64,000 nt of DNA, taken from positions 2,493,501 through 2,557,500 of the forward strand of contig JADJRL010000003.1 in the NCBI GenBank assembly GCA_016712225.1, given 5' to 3'. The notes below the pieces were generated by a model that was given only the letters and a program-made list of their open reading frames with translations, had not been told where the DNA came from and made no database searches. Of this stretch, positions 38,701 to 47,240 are shown piece after piece. Both the position numbers and the translations under genes were made by a program. Each line of letters starts with the position of its first letter. Positions within the stretch are counted from its first letter, which is position 1. The DNA comes from Candidatus Defluviibacterium haderslevense. Lineage in GTDB: Bacteria > Bacteroidota > Bacteroidia > Chitinophagales > Saprospiraceae.

Positions 38701-39859
38701 AGGTATAGGTACCTGTTCCACTTGTTACAAGCCCTGATAATAGAAACGTATCTTTATCGCAATTCGCTTTTCCAATTACTTCAAGCGTTCCATCTAATTG
38801 ATCAGGAATATCGATGGTAATATCAGTTTCATCTTCGCACATTCCTAAATTAGAAGTATAAATTATTTTAACATGGTATGTACCAGAGCCTTTAGCTTTA
38901 ATTACACTACCATAATTGGTGATGATATTTCCTCCATTAGATTTGGTCCATATGTACTTAAGATTTGGACTTTTGGGAGTAACAGATTCAAGTGCTGTAA
39001 TGGTATATTCTTGTGAAGAACATGTTGGCACTGGAAAAGCCTTTAGTTTAGCTCTAAGATCAACAAATTCAACTTCAACCTCATCCTCATCCTTGCATTT
39101 TTCAATGAGTGAAATATCGTCTAAGCCAAATGCACTAGTGGAACCTCTGGAATCTGTAATACATATTGTTGTTGAATTACTAGTCGCAACAAAACATGTT
39201 GAAAATTCTGCCCATCGGCAAACAGGAATATAAACAGATTCTCCCAGTACTTTTCCATTTGCCTCAGCTTTGAGATAAAGGGCAGTACCAACTTTATTAT
39301 ATTTTTGGGCCTTAAATTTAAATAGAAAGACCTCACCTGGTTTTGTGGCAATGGTTTGACACCACAATTGAGCTCCGGATGTTCCATATGCTTTTCCAAT
39401 GAAAAAATTTCCATTCCCGGTGCAATTAGCTAAAGAACCATCAAAAAGCGTTGGACTGTCACCAACACCATAATCTCTGGGCATCCAAGTTCCATGTGGG
39501 GAAATCAAATTAAAATCCGTGGTATATCCAACAGGTCCTGCTTCGAAATCTCCATTAAATATCAGTTCGTTACTCATGGTTTCTGCCTTGAGTTTGTATT
39601 TATACTTGCCAGGAGGCATGGTTACTGTCGGATTTAAGCTATAAGGATCGCTTAATCCTGTAGCTGGGACCCATTCAAAATTCGTGGGATAGTTAGAGTT
39701 AACATTCCCATTTAATTGTAATACTTCAGAAGGATCACAAGTAAATCGGTCCGGTCCTGCATTGACTTTAAGATCACAACCTTGTGCTAAGCAATTGTAA
39801 TTTAATGCAATACAAATTAGACAAATTAATATTGTCTGAATGTCAAATCTTTTTTCCAT
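35780..39859 (-). CDS. PKD/Ig-repeat adhesin with type B (gliding motility-associated) T9SS domain
   Basis: 1359 aa. The signal peptide is at ~1-25 (ending NCLAQ). After a short PKD-like start (~30-85), residues ~90-250 form a carbohydrate-binding-like or choice-of-anchor beta-sandwich (ELIFNGDFEAG, then FGLDDISLIE). About ten repeats of 80-85 residues follow (~255-1110), each with a W in the middle, a GxYxLxVxD strand and a pair of Cys. Next is a SprB-type unit (~1110-1170, VSGGKPNYSYYLDG). The C-terminus (~1265-1359) is the type B CTD: WVPNVFSPGGDGVNDSF, IFDRWGEMIW and NPGVYVWILEVEW. It is probably a filamentous surface adhesin, similar in layout to SprB-like proteins of gliding Bacteroidota, although motility itself cannot be inferred. 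Confidence 0.85.
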   Translation of the reverse strand: MEKRFDIQTILICLICIALNYNCLAQGCDLKVNAGPDRFTCDPSEVLQLNGNVNSNYPTNFEWVPATGLSDPYSLNPTVTMPPGKYKYKLKAETMSNELIFNGDFEAGPVGYTTDFNLISPHGTWMPRDYGVGDSPTLFDGSLANCTGNGNFFIGKAYGTSGAQLWCQTIATKPGEVFLFKFKAQKYNKVGTALYLKAEANGKVLGESVYIPVCRWAEFSTCFVATSNSTTICITDSRGSTSAFGLDDISLIEKCKDEDEVEVEFVDLRAKLKAFPVPTCSSQEYTITALESVTPKSPNLKYIWTKSNGGNIITNYGSVIKAKGSGTYHVKIIYTSNLGMCEDETDITIDIPDQLDGTLEVIGKANCDKDTFLLSGLVTSGTGTYTYSWSPASNIISGQGTPFAKAINPGKYSLKIVDVNTNCDFIATVKVDADNSLPQGIITGDTIIDCTKPFVTLNSTPNDTSIYEWMWITSDQKTLKNISTIDINKSGEVKLVITDKKSRCQDTAYWLINENTDFPKIDLGNDLSLDCKNTEFDVLPKQDFQQGLFIYEWKLPSGKIELDSGLYDKKIYQSGKVYLKVKNLDNNCETLDSINVSDLRSNPTVALSNPGPIDCRSLSVKINATTKSLNEKISWSTKNGNIVGGTSSHSIVVNKGGKFYIEVEDTIGHCIITDSISVIEDLNTPVVKINADTIFNCKDVQKTIDASGSSDYDNLKFIWSGNGVIDAGLGTNKIIVSSAGTYKLTIIDTTNGCMDTKQVTINPDLNIPVAVISKPAVLNCKVTSVQLNSTASSTSGNTLKYSWTSAQNHPIGNSNTPTPDITKPGTYILTVEDIINGCSTFQSIDVGIDTLTPIVDLGNDQLWNCSTKDILLNIQNNTQGLNYSYNWSTSNGLILGSTNQKNITAGSHGTYRLTVIDQNNFCSSFKEINIKDDRVLPVAVGTTSDILTCIKKNALLEATGSSSGTNMQYIWKNANGQVIGNTDKITVSTIGKYTLEVMDMTNNCNNSTIVEVFENVQVPSIDAGQAQLLTCKLLELDLNGNINTPNNNYSIQWSTLNGLIVSGSKTLSPKVNQEGDYTLTVTDLNNGCISSDVVSVSKDKNVPSDIDFEVNNPKCVNYPGQLSKIKVSGGKPNYSYYLDGNQIDINADINVQVGNHQLKVIDDNGCEITDALTVIAPVPLVVDLKPEVVLFQGDPFVLTPQYSIPIDSIDTYDWNPSEQLDCNNCPYPKITDNQKDQQYSVTITDKNGCTATATIRIKVEERGIWVPNVFSPGGDGVNDSFYPIVKTDSYKWIRYMRIFDRWGEMIWTNEHFEPNTPVNGWNGTFRGDKINPGVYVWILEVEWKNGVVQKLFGDVTLLK

Positions 39860-39949
39860 TTGGTTTTGCTTTGTTTGTAAGAAATTAAAAGTGGATTAAA
39901 ATCAGAATCACAATTATTATGGTCACCCTTTAACCTCAATCCGATGCAC

Positions 39950-39957
39950 CAAATTTA
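39950..39957 (-). promoter_or_regulatory. Candidate -7 element for the 1359-aa adhesin
   Basis: Read on the minus strand the sequence is TAAATTTG followed by GTGC, about 90 bp before the adhesin ATG. It fits TAnnTTTG; no clear -33 box is visible. Confidence 0.4.
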
Positions 39958-40357
39958 CAATTATTAATTAGAATTAAATAAATTATTAAAATTTTGTTAA
40001 ATAAATCGTAACTATTCAAGTATAAGCCCGGTATTAATTATCAATTTATTGCGACGGATAAAATCCATTGTACAAAGAAAATTGAAAGGAATTGCTTGAC
40101 AATGATTGCAATGGGGCTGAAATAGCTTTATTCTTGCCATTGAAAACACATTAGAAGTCGCTGGCAATAATATTTCTTGATTTATCGTTAAATAGCAGAA
40201 AACATTTATTTAATTTGGCAAAACTGGCATTATTTGCAGCACAAATTAGGGAGAATGGATAACAGATAAAACGTATTTTTAATGATATTTCTAGGTATTT
40301 ATTCTGATGTAGTCTTATTGAACAAATAGTTGAATCATACTCTTCCATGACCTTAGG

Positions 40358-40390
40358 CACAAGTATACCACAAGTATACCACAAGTATGT
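40358..40390. repeat. 11-bp tandem repeat, three copies
   Basis: CACAAGTATAC occurs at 40358-40368 and 40369-40379, and a copy differing in the last two bases at 40380-40390. Its role is unknown. Confidence 0.8.
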
Positions 40391-40570
40391 CACCCTTTAG
40401 GGTAGGTTTGGTACCAACTAAGACAATCTGGAAGTTGAGGTTAAAATTGACGTTAATGCAAAGTACCCCTCTTTCCAGCATCAATCCTGCAGTGAGCATT
40501 AAGTTTAATTATTAAATAAGGTTAAGATAATCTTCGACTACGCAATTTATGTTTACAAAATATATTGTAA

Positions 40571-40619
40571 CAAGGTTTTTGCTTTTTAGATTAGGAAATA
40601 ATATTCCTAAAACACCTTG
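40571..40619 (+). other. Nested stem-loop upstream of sucA
   Basis: The outer arms CAAGGT (40571-40576) and ACCTTG (40614-40619) enclose the inner arms TTAGGAA (40591-40597) and TTCCTAA (40604-40610). It lies about 145 bp before the sucA ATG. It could be part of a structured leader or the remnant of a small element. Confidence 0.4.
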
Positions 40620-40761
40620 CTCCCCAGAAAATGAATGTGACCCATAAATTATCCAAGCAATAGGCCAAACTAAAGTTCATGGTAAATTGTTAAGAGGATT
40701 TATATTAGAATTGCCATTCTTCTTTTGGTATATGATTTTGAATTTTGCTTAATATAGAATT

Positions 40762-43488
40762 ATGAAAGATCTTTCCTTTTTGGCCAATGCCAGTCCAGCT
40801 TATATTGAGCAACTTTATCTGGAATTTCAAAAGAACCCAGAATCCATTGATGAACAATGGCAGCAATTTTTTGCAGGTTATGATTTTGCACAAAGTGATA
40901 AACCACTTTCTTCCCAAAGCGATAATTCTGCTATTCTGGAAAAAGAATTTGCGGTAATGTCACTGATTCACGGCTATAGAAGCAGAGGTCACTTGTTATC
41001 CAATACCAATCCAATTAGGAAGCGGAAAGATCGTAAACCCTTTCTTCAAATAAGTGATTATGATTTGCATGCTGATGATTTAAATTATCAGTCACAAGCT
41101 GGGAGTGAACTTGGTTTGAATCAAGCTTTAGTGAAAGATATTATTACCAGACTTCAGACTGTCTATTGTGGTCCAATTGGTTTTGAGTATGCGTATATTG
41201 AAGATCGTCACCGTAGAAATTGGTTAAGAAATAGAATTGAATCACGGAATAATGATCAAGATTTTGGATTAAGTATTGATCAAAAAAAACGAATACTTGA
41301 AAAATTAAATGATGCTGTTATATTTGAAAAATTCTTGCACACCAAGTATGTAGGACAAAAAAGATTTTCACTTGAAGGTGGTGAAAGTTTAATTCCAGGA
41401 TTGGATGCTATAATAAATAGTGGTGTTGATCTTGGGGTTGAAGAAGTGGTCATTGGAATGGCTCACAGAGGGCGATTGAATGTACTGGCCAATATCATGA
41501 AAAAAACCTACGAACAATTATTTAATGAGTTTGAAGGATTGGCAATTCCAGATCTAAGTTTCGGCTCCGGTGATGTAAAGTATCATCTGGGATTTTCTTC
41601 ACAAACAGAAACAGTTAGTGGCAAAAAAGTTCAACTCAAATTAGCTCCGAATCCATCTCATCTTGAAGCGGTGAATCCTGTAGTTGAGGGATTGTCTAGA
41701 GCCAAAGCAGATCTATTGTATCAATCAGATTATGATAAAATATTACCTATTATAATACATGGTGATGCTGCTATTGCAGGACAAGGTGTTGGTTATGAGA
41801 CTTTGCAAATGTCCCAACTAGAAGGATTTTATACAGGTGGTACGATACATTTTGTGATCAACAATCAGATTGGATTTACTACAGATTTTGAAGATGCAAG
41901 ATCTGCTACCTATTGTACAAGTATGGCAAGTTTGGTGCAAGCACCTGTTTTTCACGTTAATGGTGATGATCCTGAAGCAGTTATTTACGCGAGCGAATTA
42001 GCGATTGCATACCGTCAAGAATTTAATAGTGATGTTTTTATTGATATGGTTTGTTATCGACGTCATGGTCATAATGAAGGAGATGATCCAAAATTTACAC
42101 AGCCAGAGATGTATGAAATTATTCAGTCACATCCTAATGTTCGTGAATTGTATTTAGAAGTGTTAACTAAGAGGGGAGATTTAGAAAAAAGTTTAGCAGA
42201 TGAAATGGAGAAGGTTTTTTGGAATCATCTACAAGAAAGGCTGGATCTGGTTAAACAAAAGACCTTGCCTTATTTATTTCAGGAACCTGAGTTAGCCTGG
42301 CGAGCACTTCAAAAGAAAGTTGATAAAAAGGATTTCATAAGAAGTCCTACCACAGGAATTTCAATGGATACGATAAAAGAATTAGTAAGTAAACTTTTAG
42401 TACTTCCAAAACCATTTAATGTTTTACCAAAAATCAATCGTTTGATGGCAGCTTGGCAAACATTGTTTGATGGTTCTAAAGTAGATTGGTCCATGGCAGA
42501 ACTTTTGGCATATGCGAGTATTTTGAATGAAGGAAGAAATGTTAGATTAAGTGGCCAAGATGTAAAACGTGGAACCTTCTCACATAGACATGCGGTTTTG
42601 TTTGATGAAGAAAATAATGAGGAATACAATCGTTTATCAAAAATCAATCAAGACCAAGGGAAAATATTTATTTATAATTCACTCTTATCTGAATTTGCAG
42701 TTTTGGGATTTGAGTATGGATATTCATTGGCTACACCCAATCAATTGATCTTATGGGAGGCTCAATTCGGAGACTTTGTAAATGGTGCTCAGGTTATTGT
42801 AGACCAATTCATTGCTACTGCTGAGTTGAAGTGGAATCGGATGAGTGGCCTGGTTATGTTGTTACCACACGGTTATGATGGGCAGGGGCCTGAACACTCC
42901 TCCGGGAGATTGGAACGGTTTTTACAAGCAAGTGCTGAATTCAATATCATAGTAGCTAATGTATCAACACCGGCAAATTACTTTCATTTATTACGTCGAC
43001 AATTGACATGGAATTTTCGAAAACCACTTGTGGTTATGTCACCAAAGTCTTTGTTAAGACATCCTAAATGTATTTCATCGTTTGAAGAAATGTCAACAGG
43101 ATCTCGATTTCAGGAAATCATTGATGATGATATACAAGACAAAAAATCTATTTCCAAAGTAATAGTCTGTAGTGGACAGATTTATTACGAATTAATAGCC
43201 AAACGCGATTTATTAAAACAAGAAAAGACAGCAATTGTCCGAATCGAACAGTTATACCCTTTTTGTGGTGAACAGTTATTAGAAATAACAAAAAATTATA
43301 CTAATGCTACATTTGCTTGGGTACAAGAAGAACCACTTAATATGGGAGCGGCATCTCATGTTCAGAAACATTGGAATTTTGGTTCATTGCAAATAATAGG
43401 AAGACCAGAAAGTGCATCTTCCGCAGTAGGACACAAGAAAGTGCATGATGCACAACTTAAGGAAATTTTAGATCAGGCATTTTCATGA
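40762..43488 (+). CDS. sucA: 2-oxoglutarate dehydrogenase E1 component
   Basis: 908 aa, the normal size for the thiamine-diphosphate-dependent E1 of the citric-acid-cycle 2-oxoglutarate dehydrogenase complex. The N-terminal E1o motif is present (SPAYIEQLYLEFQKNPES, ~10-27, and WQQFFAG). Further on are EGGESLIPGLDAII (~208-221) and GMAHRGRLNVL (~232-242). The ThDP-binding stretch HGDAAIAGQGVGYETLQMS is at ~333-351, with VINNQIGFTT (~365-374) and RHGHNEGDDP (~433-442). In the C-terminal half are GTFSHRHAV (~600) and a transketolase-like GQGPEHSSGRLERFL (~709-723). The usual partner sucB (E2) is not next to it: the downstream DNA carries an inverted repeat and a transposase. The start ATG gives the canonical N-terminus. 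Confidence 0.95.
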   Translation: MKDLSFLANASPAYIEQLYLEFQKNPESIDEQWQQFFAGYDFAQSDKPLSSQSDNSAILEKEFAVMSLIHGYRSRGHLLSNTNPIRKRKDRKPFLQISDYDLHADDLNYQSQAGSELGLNQALVKDIITRLQTVYCGPIGFEYAYIEDRHRRNWLRNRIESRNNDQDFGLSIDQKKRILEKLNDAVIFEKFLHTKYVGQKRFSLEGGESLIPGLDAIINSGVDLGVEEVVIGMAHRGRLNVLANIMKKTYEQLFNEFEGLAIPDLSFGSGDVKYHLGFSSQTETVSGKKVQLKLAPNPSHLEAVNPVVEGLSRAKADLLYQSDYDKILPIIIHGDAAIAGQGVGYETLQMSQLEGFYTGGTIHFVINNQIGFTTDFEDARSATYCTSMASLVQAPVFHVNGDDPEAVIYASELAIAYRQEFNSDVFIDMVCYRRHGHNEGDDPKFTQPEMYEIIQSHPNVRELYLEVLTKRGDLEKSLADEMEKVFWNHLQERLDLVKQKTLPYLFQEPELAWRALQKKVDKKDFIRSPTTGISMDTIKELVSKLLVLPKPFNVLPKINRLMAAWQTLFDGSKVDWSMAELLAYASILNEGRNVRLSGQDVKRGTFSHRHAVLFDEENNEEYNRLSKINQDQGKIFIYNSLLSEFAVLGFEYGYSLATPNQLILWEAQFGDFVNGAQVIVDQFIATAELKWNRMSGLVMLLPHGYDGQGPEHSSGRLERFLQASAEFNIIVANVSTPANYFHLLRRQLTWNFRKPLVVMSPKSLLRHPKCISSFEEMSTGSRFQEIIDDDIQDKKSISKVIVCSGQIYYELIAKRDLLKQEKTAIVRIEQLYPFCGEQLLEITKNYTNATFAWVQEEPLNMGAASHVQKHWNFGSLQIIGRPESASSAVGHKKVHDAQLKEILDQAFS

Positions 43489-43628
43489 ATGAAATTATAG
43501 GTAATGTCGTCAAATATAGTTGGTGGTTTTTTCTATGTGATTTATTAAATTTCCGCCATCAACTTGAAGAGGAATTAGGCTCTGCTGAGGAGCAACCTAC
43601 TAGCAATAAAGTTGATGCATATACTGTA

Positions 43629-43662
43629 ATATTAAGTGGTTCGAATATGGACCACTTAATAT
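43629..43662. repeat. 12-bp perfect inverted repeat after sucA
   Basis: ATATTAAGTGGT (43629-43640) and ACCACTTAATAT (43651-43662) with a 10-nt spacer. There is no U-run, so it is not a classical terminator. It could be a sucA 3' stem or mark the edge of the adjacent insertion element. Confidence 0.6.
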
Positions 43663-43696
43663 ATTAATACAGGTTTGCCTTATGGCTTAAAAAAAC

Positions 43697-44675
43697 CTAA
43701 TTTCGTGATGCATTTTTAAAATGTAAGTACCATTTAATAAATGATTTCCGGTTACTTTTGGACAATCCTCTATGTATACTTAATGTGTCTTTTAAATGTC
43801 CGAAAAACGATTCAATGGAGTTCGTATTATTTGGTATTTGCGCATTGTTTAAATAATGAAACATATTAGGTATTGCTCTTCGAATCATAATTGCTGTTCT
43901 TCTTAAGTCCTTGTGTCGATACCATTTTCTTCCAGTATCTGGACTTATTTGTTGTTCATTTATGAATATTTTGTTTTGGTCAAACCAATTATTGAATAGG
44001 TTGATCCAATAAATTCGATCGTTATTATTCTTTACTAAATGAAGCGTGCTTACTATTCTTTTAAGCTCAATACTACACTCAATTACAGGTTTTCGTCTAA
44101 GCCAAATGTTTGTCTCTCTTTGAATATGCACCAAGCACCTTTGAATGATTATATCTGGACAAGCTTTATGTATTGCCTTAATAATTGCAGGATGGCCATC
44201 ACATGTAATTGATTTTATTTGGATTCCCAACAATAATACATTTTCAATATCCTCTTTGATTTCAGAATAAGATTCTTTAGTGGTGAATCGGTAAAATTGG
44301 CAATATTTAATATCAAAATCATAATACAAAACCAAACACAGCTCTCCCTTAAAATATGTGCCATCAATCACTAAATGAGCATTATCATGAGCTTTTATTT
44401 GAAAAGCAGGAGCATTTGATAAATAGCTCTTAAACTTGCGTTCAAGTGTTGATTTACTGTATCCACTATCATCAAGAAGATATCGATATGTTAACCTTTC
44501 TAGTACCCATTTTCGAAACCAAACTAATTCATTATTTGACTTTACAGGGCTATTAGAACCAGTTGATAAAACACCACAATTCTTACATTTATATCTCTGC
44601 TTTCCAGCCTGTTTTCCCCATTTAATAGTGTCTAAAAATCCACATGCCCAACATCTTTTTTTTTGAGTTTTTCAT
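43697..44675 (-). pseudogene. DDE transposase (IS256/Mutator-like), frame broken at an A9 tract
   Basis: The long frame (44371 down to 43697, 224 aa from a GTG) carries a DDE core: Asp in VIDGTYFKG, Asp in ITCDGHPAI, a QRCLVHIQRE block and Glu in NSIESFFGHLKD. The frame remains open upstream and encodes a zinc ribbon (CWACG ... CKNCG) plus about 60 linking residues, but it has no start codon and is preceded by TGA. The only nearby ATG (44675) is in another frame; the two frames meet at nine A residues (plus-strand T9, 44656-44664). Loss of one A, or a +1 shift, would join them into about 325 aa. It could be a decayed IS, a slippage-dependent IS, or a homopolymer sequencing error. Family placement is by motif only. 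Terminal repeats were not resolved. Confidence 0.65.
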
Positions 44676-44681
44676 ATACAA

Positions 44682-44717
44682 AAAGAGTTAATTGAAACCA
44701 CTTTCAATTAACTCTTT
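44682..44717. terminator. Bidirectional hairpin, 16-bp perfect stem
   Basis: AAAGAGTTAATTGAAA (44682-44697) and TTTCAATTAACTCTTT (44702-44717) around CCAC. On the minus strand five T residues follow the stem, fitting a terminator for the membrane protein gene upstream at 44803-45420. It also shields the transposase from read-through. Confidence 0.65.
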
Positions 44718-44802
44718 ATAATTTATTGATTTTCAATATACTTATGAAGGTTTTACCAACTATTTTTGAGTATTATACCTTTTTATAAAAGATCTTTAGT
44801 AT

Positions 44803-45420
44803 TTAATTGGTAAAAAAACTAATGAGGCCTGTAATCAATATAGTAATTCCGGTTATGAGTCCTGCATAATGTTCTATTGGGTGCCAGTTTATTTTTTTTA
44901 AGCCATGTAATGCCATATTGATCCACAGCAACATTCCTAGGATGGTGATTGAAGAATAAATTAAGGCTATCAAAATAAATAGTTGGATGGATTCACTTCC
45001 GGCTTTGAAAAAGAAGGCCAGAATTTCACTACACGGAGAAAGTATCATAAACATCATTAGAGAAAGAATCAATTGTCTTTTTTTTATAGGCCCTTCGATT
45101 AATTCATCATCTACATGAAAATGATGATGCGTATGGTGTCTGTATATAAAGTATATGCCTAGGATGATTAAGATAATAGGTCCTAGTTTGGAAGTAAATG
45201 CTGGAACTTGCACTTGTAAGCCATATGCCATTATACCTAACACTGCGCCAATTAATATGGTGCTAAGTACATGTGCAAGTCCCAATAAAAAAGTTACACG
45301 AATCGTTTCAAAATTCGACCAATGATGAGTTTTAGATATGGTCAATATGGGCAACCAATGACTCGGAATTATAGCATGCATTAGACTGATGATAATCGTT
45401 CCGATAATTAATTCATGCAT
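44803..45420 (-). CDS. NicO/UreH-like multi-pass membrane protein with His-rich loop
   Basis: 205 aa with about six predicted membrane helices. Features shared with nickel/cobalt efflux (NicO/RcnA) and UreH/HupE-like permeases are MHAIIPSHWLP in the first helix, FLLGLAHVLSTILIGAVLG in the second or third, and SPCSEILAFFF in the fourth. A cytoplasmic or periplasmic loop is rich in histidine (YRHHTHHHFHVDDE, ~93-106), a likely metal-binding site. Substrate specificity cannot be read from the sequence; metal export or cofactor-metal handling is the best guess. The gene stands between a transposase and a beta-helix protein gene, which starts 29 bp upstream and could be co-transcribed with it. Confidence 0.65.
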   Translation of the reverse strand: MHELIIGTIIISLMHAIIPSHWLPILTISKTHHWSNFETIRVTFLLGLAHVLSTILIGAVLGIMAYGLQVQVPAFTSKLGPIILIILGIYFIYRHHTHHHFHVDDELIEGPIKKRQLILSLMMFMILSPCSEILAFFFKAGSESIQLFILIALIYSSITILGMLLWINMALHGLKKINWHPIEHYAGLITGITILITGLISFFTN

Positions 45421-45449
45421 AGTTATACGTTTTCAGTTCCACAATTTTT

Positions 45450-47240
45450 TTATTCTTTGATGAATTTAAATTTTTCCGATCTATTAGAATAAACTACTTG
45501 CCCAAAATAGATACCAAAACTAAATTGTTGAATATTTATAATAGATTTTACCTCCGTAGGATAATCTATTTGAATTACTTTTCCTGAAAGATCTGTAAGT
45601 ACGATTTTATTTGGTATTTCATTAGAGTGGTAAATGGTAATGTTTTTATTAGCTGGATTTGGAAAAATGGATAAATCACGGTCGGGTTCTGTTCGTTTAA
45701 ATCCTACAACTGGACAACAATATTCATAGGGACCAATGTCCCAGGCAGTACCATTTATTCCATCTCCATCATTGGGTCTTGTCAAACCGTCAATATCAAA
45801 ATCAACAAAACCTTTTACATCAGCTCCTTTATCAATAGCAAGTTTGCTTGACGATGTTAGTTTGAAATCTATAGGAGCATTGACAAAATTAGGATCACCT
45901 GTCTGACCATGTAATTCTTGCAATGGAAATGCATTTTTGAATGTTGAAAGTGAATTATAATTATTATTACCAATACGAAAATGAGTACCATTTTGAGTTG
46001 ATGTATAATATAGATTATGATCGAAAGTTATTCCACTAAGTCCGGTAGAAGAAGCAATATGAATTAATGAAAAATTTGGATTAGCGTTTGTTTTATAAAA
46101 AATATTATTTTTAATTTGTATATTAATGGGATTGATAGGATTGAGCAAGAGTAATGCATTCTGTAGTTCTGCATTGTAAATAAGATTATTGTAAATATGA
46201 ATATCTTTTACTGGACCATTATTGGAAATGTATACATGTGAAGGAAAAATATTATTTTTGATTACAATATTTTCACTCAATAAAGTTTGAGTACCTGATT
46301 CAGAATTTATGGTTACGCCTTGAGGTGAATTATAAATATAATTACCATCTATTATAATATTTTTAGTGCCGTTCATATTATCACCTCCTACGTGTATCGT
46401 ATGAATATGCATATCATGGATTACATTGTTTTTGATGATTAAATTGCTAGAGCCTCGTAATTTGAGTCCATCATCAGCACGTTTAATTTCATTGCCTTCA
46501 AAGTGTACATTGTTAGAATTGCTTATATACATGGTATGCACGAAATAGCTGCCGCAACCATTACTGTCCAATAAGTTGTTTTGAAAAAGGATGTCATTAG
46601 CTGAAGCAAAAATGCCGTGGCCTTGATTCATATTTCCATTATTGAATAAAGTGCAATTTTTAACTACAATATCATGCTGGTAGAGTATCATCCCAGATTG
46701 ACAATTGGTTATGTATAGACTGTCAAGAATAATGTGATGAGGTTTAAGATTATAAAAACTTTCATTAATATAAACACCATCCGGACGGGTACCATTTGAA
46801 ATAGATGAAGTAAGCGAAAGGTTTTGGAATATCAAATAGGAAGATTCAAAAGTTGCCGATCCTCTACATAATATAACCTGGCCTGCTTGAGTTTTGTCGA
46901 TGATCGGTTTAGGTCCTATACCATAAGCTCCAATCAAAATATATTGACTTATTGTTCCGTGTGTATTTTGTGTTTCTATACCTGTTGGTCCAGACCAGAT
47001 ATCGCCTCTTCTCAAAAATATGCTGTCTCCGGCTTTAACCACAGAATTGAGTAAAGTATTTAATGCTGACATACTTTTTTTAGGTCCGTCGGTCATGCCA
47101 GTATTTGGATTAGCTATTCTGCCACTATAGGAGTCGCTGCCAAGGCTTTGTGAGAAGTAATAATTAGTACTAAATGCATGTTCTGTGCTTATAAGCCCTA
47201 TACCTAAAATGAAAAGCAATATTTGAAAAGATTTTATCAT
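45450..47240 (-). CDS. Right-handed beta-helix protein with T9SS sorting domain
   Basis: 596 aa. The signal peptide is at ~1-24 (ending HAFS). Residues ~110-430 consist of parallel beta-helix rungs with many NNxI/IIxNN patterns (NNVIHDMHIHTIHVGGDN, then IIIDGNYIYNSPQGV). It then has the closing FDIDGLTRPNDG ... WDIGPYEY segment (~470-500) typical of choice-of-anchor/polysaccharide-lyase-like beta-helix proteins. The C-terminal ~75 residues (SIFPNPANKNITIYHSN, VLTDLSGKVIQI) are a T9SS type A domain. No catalytic residues can be assigned by eye. It is probably a surface carbohydrate-binding or polysaccharide-degrading protein. Confidence 0.8.
   Translation of the reverse strand: MIKSFQILLFILGIGLISTEHAFSTNYYFSQSLGSDSYSGRIANPNTGMTDGPKKSMSALNTLLNSVVKAGDSIFLRRGDIWSGPTGIETQNTHGTISQYILIGAYGIGPKPIIDKTQAGQVILCRGSATFESSYLIFQNLSLTSSISNGTRPDGVYINESFYNLKPHHIILDSLYITNCQSGMILYQHDIVVKNCTLFNNGNMNQGHGIFASANDILFQNNLLDSNGCGSYFVHTMYISNSNNVHFEGNEIKRADDGLKLRGSSNLIIKNNVIHDMHIHTIHVGGDNMNGTKNIIIDGNYIYNSPQGVTINSESGTQTLLSENIVIKNNIFPSHVYISNNGPVKDIHIYNNLIYNAELQNALLLLNPINPINIQIKNNIFYKTNANPNFSLIHIASSTGLSGITFDHNLYYTSTQNGTHFRIGNNNYNSLSTFKNAFPLQELHGQTGDPNFVNAPIDFKLTSSSKLAIDKGADVKGFVDFDIDGLTRPNDGDGINGTAWDIGPYEYCCPVVGFKRTEPDRDLSIFPNPANKNITIYHSNEIPNKIVLTDLSGKVIQIDYPTEVKSIINIQQFSFGIYFGQVVYSNRSEKFKFIKE

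Larger units (their letters stand above)
39860..40761. other. 900-bp non-coding region between adhesin and sucA
   Basis: No credible gene; an 80-codon minus-strand frame at 40151-40393 looks random. It holds a minus-strand -7-like TAACnnn-free match TAAATTTG (39957-39950) for the adhesin, an 11-bp tandem repeat at 40358-40390, and a nested stem-loop at 40571-40619. Confidence 0.45.

Noticed and set aside
40151..40393. 80-codon minus-strand ORF before sucA
   Set aside because: Its N-terminus is encoded by the 11-bp tandem repeat and the rest has no protein-like pattern.
43485..43667. 60-codon ORF overlapping the sucA stop
   Set aside because: It has no resemblance to sucB (no lipoyl domain) and runs through a perfect inverted repeat; probably chance.
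43629..44717. The two perfect inverted repeats flanking the transposase as its terminal repeats
   Set aside because: Each is a self-contained hairpin and the two share only about seven bases, so they do not form a left/right terminal pair.
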